From Methanoregulaceae archaeon (GTDB lineage: Archaea; Halobacteriota; Methanomicrobia; Methanomicrobiales; Methanospirillaceae), in contig DUGU01000151.1 of the NCBI GenBank assembly GCA_013331215.1, positions 1-6,920 of the forward strand: a stretch of DNA of 6,920 nt, read 5' to 3'. The position numbers and the translations under genes were made by a program. Below the pieces are notes generated by a model. That model was not told the DNA's origin. It did not search any database and worked only from the letters and a program-made list of their open reading frames with translations. Position 1 is the first letter of the stretch. Every line of letters begins with the position of its first letter. Of the stretch, positions 5,377-6,920 are shown piece after piece.

Positions 5377-6920
5377 ATGTGGATCCTCGACACGACGGTC
5401 GAGCGTGACGAGGTCGCGCTCTGGGGTCCCGGCGGCGCGGTCGAACGAGCCCCCTGCCCGCCCTCGTTCCTCTTCACCCTCGCCGACCCCGTCCGCCACT
5501 GGGAGCTCGTCGAGGCGCTCGATGCGGCGTTCGGTGCGGAGCCGGTCACGGTCCGGACCATCCACGGCGAGGGCCCGGGCTGGCGGGTCGGGGCCGGTCG
5601 GGAGGTGGCCACCGCGATCCTCCGACAGACAGAGTTCGGGGCGCAGTGCTACAACGTCGACGTCCGCCGGGACCAGCGCCACCTCGCCGAGCACGGCCTC
5701 TGGCCCTGCAGCGACCCGGGCGAGGAGCGGTTCTCTTCCGTGCTCGGCAAGGACCTGGTCGTGATGGACCTCGCGATCGACGGCGACCCCGTCCGCTCCG
5801 GACGGGTGAGCGGAGCCACGGTCACGGTCGACGGCCGGGCCCGCCGCCTCGAAGGGGACGAACCGACCCTGCTCGGCGACCTCTTCGGCCTGGTCGAGGC
5901 GATCGACCCCGACGTGCTCCTCTTTCCGAACGCGGACGCCTGGACCGAGCGGCTCGTCGGAAAGGCCGAGGGCTACGGGATCCCGGCCACGTTCTCGCGG
6001 ACGGGGCGGTACGTCACGCTCGACTCGCGCTCGTACTTCTCCTACGGCCGGATGTATCACAAGCCGAGGGCGATGGTCCCGGCCGGCCGGCTTCTGGTCG
6101 ATACCGAGCAGTCCTTCACCTACCGCGAGGGCGGCCTTGCCGGCATCATCGTCGCGGCACGGGTCACGGGCCTTGCGCCGAACCGGACCGCGCGCTTCAC
6201 GCCGGGCACGCTGATCTCGTCCCTCGAGGTCTACGCCGCGCTCGAGCAGGGGATCGCTGTCCCGTGGCAGAAGACCGACGTCGAGCGGACCAGGGCCGTC
6301 GCGGCGCTCCGGGCCGCGGACCGGGGCGGCATGATGTTTCAGCCCGCGCCGGGGGTGTACGAGCGCGTCTACCAGCTCGACTTCACCTCGCTCTACCCCT
6401 CGATCATCGTGAAGCACAACCTCTCGCCCGAGACGATGGAGCACCCCGAACGACCCGGCTTCCTCGCCGGGTGCCTTCAGCCGCTCCTCGAGATGCGGAT
6501 CAAGACCAAGATCGCGAAGCGGAGCGACCCGGCGATCGCGGGCGTGGACTCGGTCCTCAAGTGGATGCTCGTGACCTGCTTCGGGTACACGGGCTACAAG
6601 AACGCGAAGTTCGGCCGGGTAGACGTGCACGAGGCGATCACGCGGCAGGCGCGCGAGGTCCTGGTCGAAGCGAAGGAGACGGCCGAGCGGCTCGGGTTCG
6701 CAGTGCTCCACGGGATCACGGACTGCATCTTCGTGCAGGGCTCGCCGATCGGCGCGCTGAAGGACGCGGTCGATGCGGAGAGCGGGTACTCGACCGAGAT
6801 CGAGACCTTCGACTGGGTCGTCTTCCTGCCCCAGAAGGACGGAACCGGGGCATACACGTGGTACTACGGCCGGCTCGACGACGGCGAGGTGAAGGTCCGG
6901 GGGATCATGGCCCGGCGGGG
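5377..6920 (+). CDS. polB2: PolB2-type archaeal family B DNA polymerase, probably catalytically impaired (3' end outside window)
   Basis: At least 514 residues are read without a stop; the gene runs off the window. Polymerase motif [11 protein letters not shown], is intact (Asp335), followed by [10 protein letters not shown]. Motif B, normally KxxxNSxYG, reads KWMLVTCFG (Lys395 to Gly403): Lys and Gly stay, but Asn-Ser becomes Val-Thr and Tyr becomes Phe. Motif C, normally YGDTDS, reads HGITDC (445-450): the first catalytic Asp is Ile447, the second is Asp449. [11 protein letters not shown] at the end is the start of the KxRG-type thumb motif. [15 protein letters not shown] and IAVPWQK precede the palm as in other archaeal B polymerases. 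In the N-terminal exonuclease part, Exo I is VMDLAID instead of DIE, and Exo II has Asn185 but no Phe-Asp. This is the pattern of the described family of inactivated archaeal B-family polymerases (PolB2). The ATG overlaps the coupling context of the upstream gene, with GGAGG 5 bases upstream. A DNA repair, translesion or structural replication role is inferred. Confidence 0.88.
   Translation, partial: MWILDTTVERDEVALWGPGGAVERAPCPPSFLFTLADPVRHWELVEALDAAFGAEPVTVRTIHGEGPGWRVGAGREVATAILRQTEFGAQCYNVDVRRDQRHLAEHGLWPCSDPGEERFSSVLGKDLVVMDLAIDGDPVRSGRVSGATVTVDGRARRLEGDEPTLLGDLFGLVEAIDPDVLLFPNADAWTERLVGKAEGYGIPATFSRTGRYVTLDSRSYFSYGRMYHKPRAMVPAGRLLVDTEQSFTYREGGLAGIIVAARVTGLAPNRTARFTPGTLISSLEVYAALEQGIAVPWQKTDVERTRAVAALRAADRGGMMFQPAPGVYERVYQLDFTSLYPSIIVKHNLSPETMEHPERPGFLAGCLQPLLEMRIKTKIAKRSDPAIAGVDSVLKWMLVTCFGYTGYKNAKFGRVDVHEAITRQAREVLVEAKETAERLGFAVLHGITDCIFVQGSPIGALKDAVDAESGYSTEIETFDWVVFLPQKDGTGAYTWYYGRLDDGEVKVRGIMARR

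Noticed and set aside
4956..5612. Minus-strand open frame of 218 codons
   Set aside because: It lies opposite the RecA-like and polymerase genes, with low-complexity Arg/Gly/Pro composition and no motif.
5275..6711. Very long open frame (478 codons) on the minus strand
   Set aside because: It is antisense to the polymerase gene, whose motifs are clear. Its Arg/Asp/Val-rich translation is a by-product of GC-rich codon use.
1..6920. CRISPR array, insertion sequence, tRNA or rRNA gene
   Set aside because: No regularly spaced repeats, transposase motifs, terminal inverted repeats, tRNA T-loop pattern or rRNA segment were seen.

Overview
The window looks like chromosomal DNA from a GC-rich archaeon. 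A euryarchaeal methanogen of the Methanomicrobia type is the best guess. The evidence is a B-family DNA polymerase of the archaeal 'PolB2' type with degenerate catalytic motifs, good Shine-Dalgarno (SD) sites, and GTG as well as ATG starts. The assignment is an inference: no rRNA or tRNA gene is present to fix the taxonomy.

Left edge (1-727, minus strand) is markedly AT-rich, most strongly before about position 420, and looks like the worn edge of a defence island. It holds the N-terminal nuclease domain of a DUF4297/Cap4-like antiviral protein, stopped by a TAG at the window edge. Directly upstream of it in the same orientation is a decayed internal piece of a type III restriction endonuclease (Res, helicase subunit). 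A GC-rich stretch without recognisable genes follows (728-1245).

Centre: a small two-helix membrane protein with a pore-loop-like segment (1258-1617, +) faces, across another empty gap, a broken DHA2/EmrB-type major facilitator (MFS) drug exporter (1988-3390, -). The exporter can be rebuilt almost completely from three reading frames. It needs four one-base corrections, each in a G tract of the coding strand, plus repair of one in-frame TAG. An 8-3-8 perfect inverted repeat lies in its upstream region. Divergent from it is an intact AlkA-type HhH-GPD DNA glycosylase (3769-4371, +).

Right part: after about 470 bases of gene-free DNA containing a long imperfect inverted repeat, a two-gene operon starts. 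A 177-residue protein (4841-5374) looks like a RecA-fold ATPase without a Walker A motif. Two bases after its stop comes a PolB2-like polymerase (5377 to the window end, incomplete). In the polymerase, motif A is intact, motifs B and C are altered, and the exonuclease motifs are lost. The most interesting unit is therefore an apparently catalytically degenerate polymerase translated together with an apparently degenerate RecA-like partner, close to a base-excision-repair glycosylase. A role in DNA damage handling is plausible but inferred.
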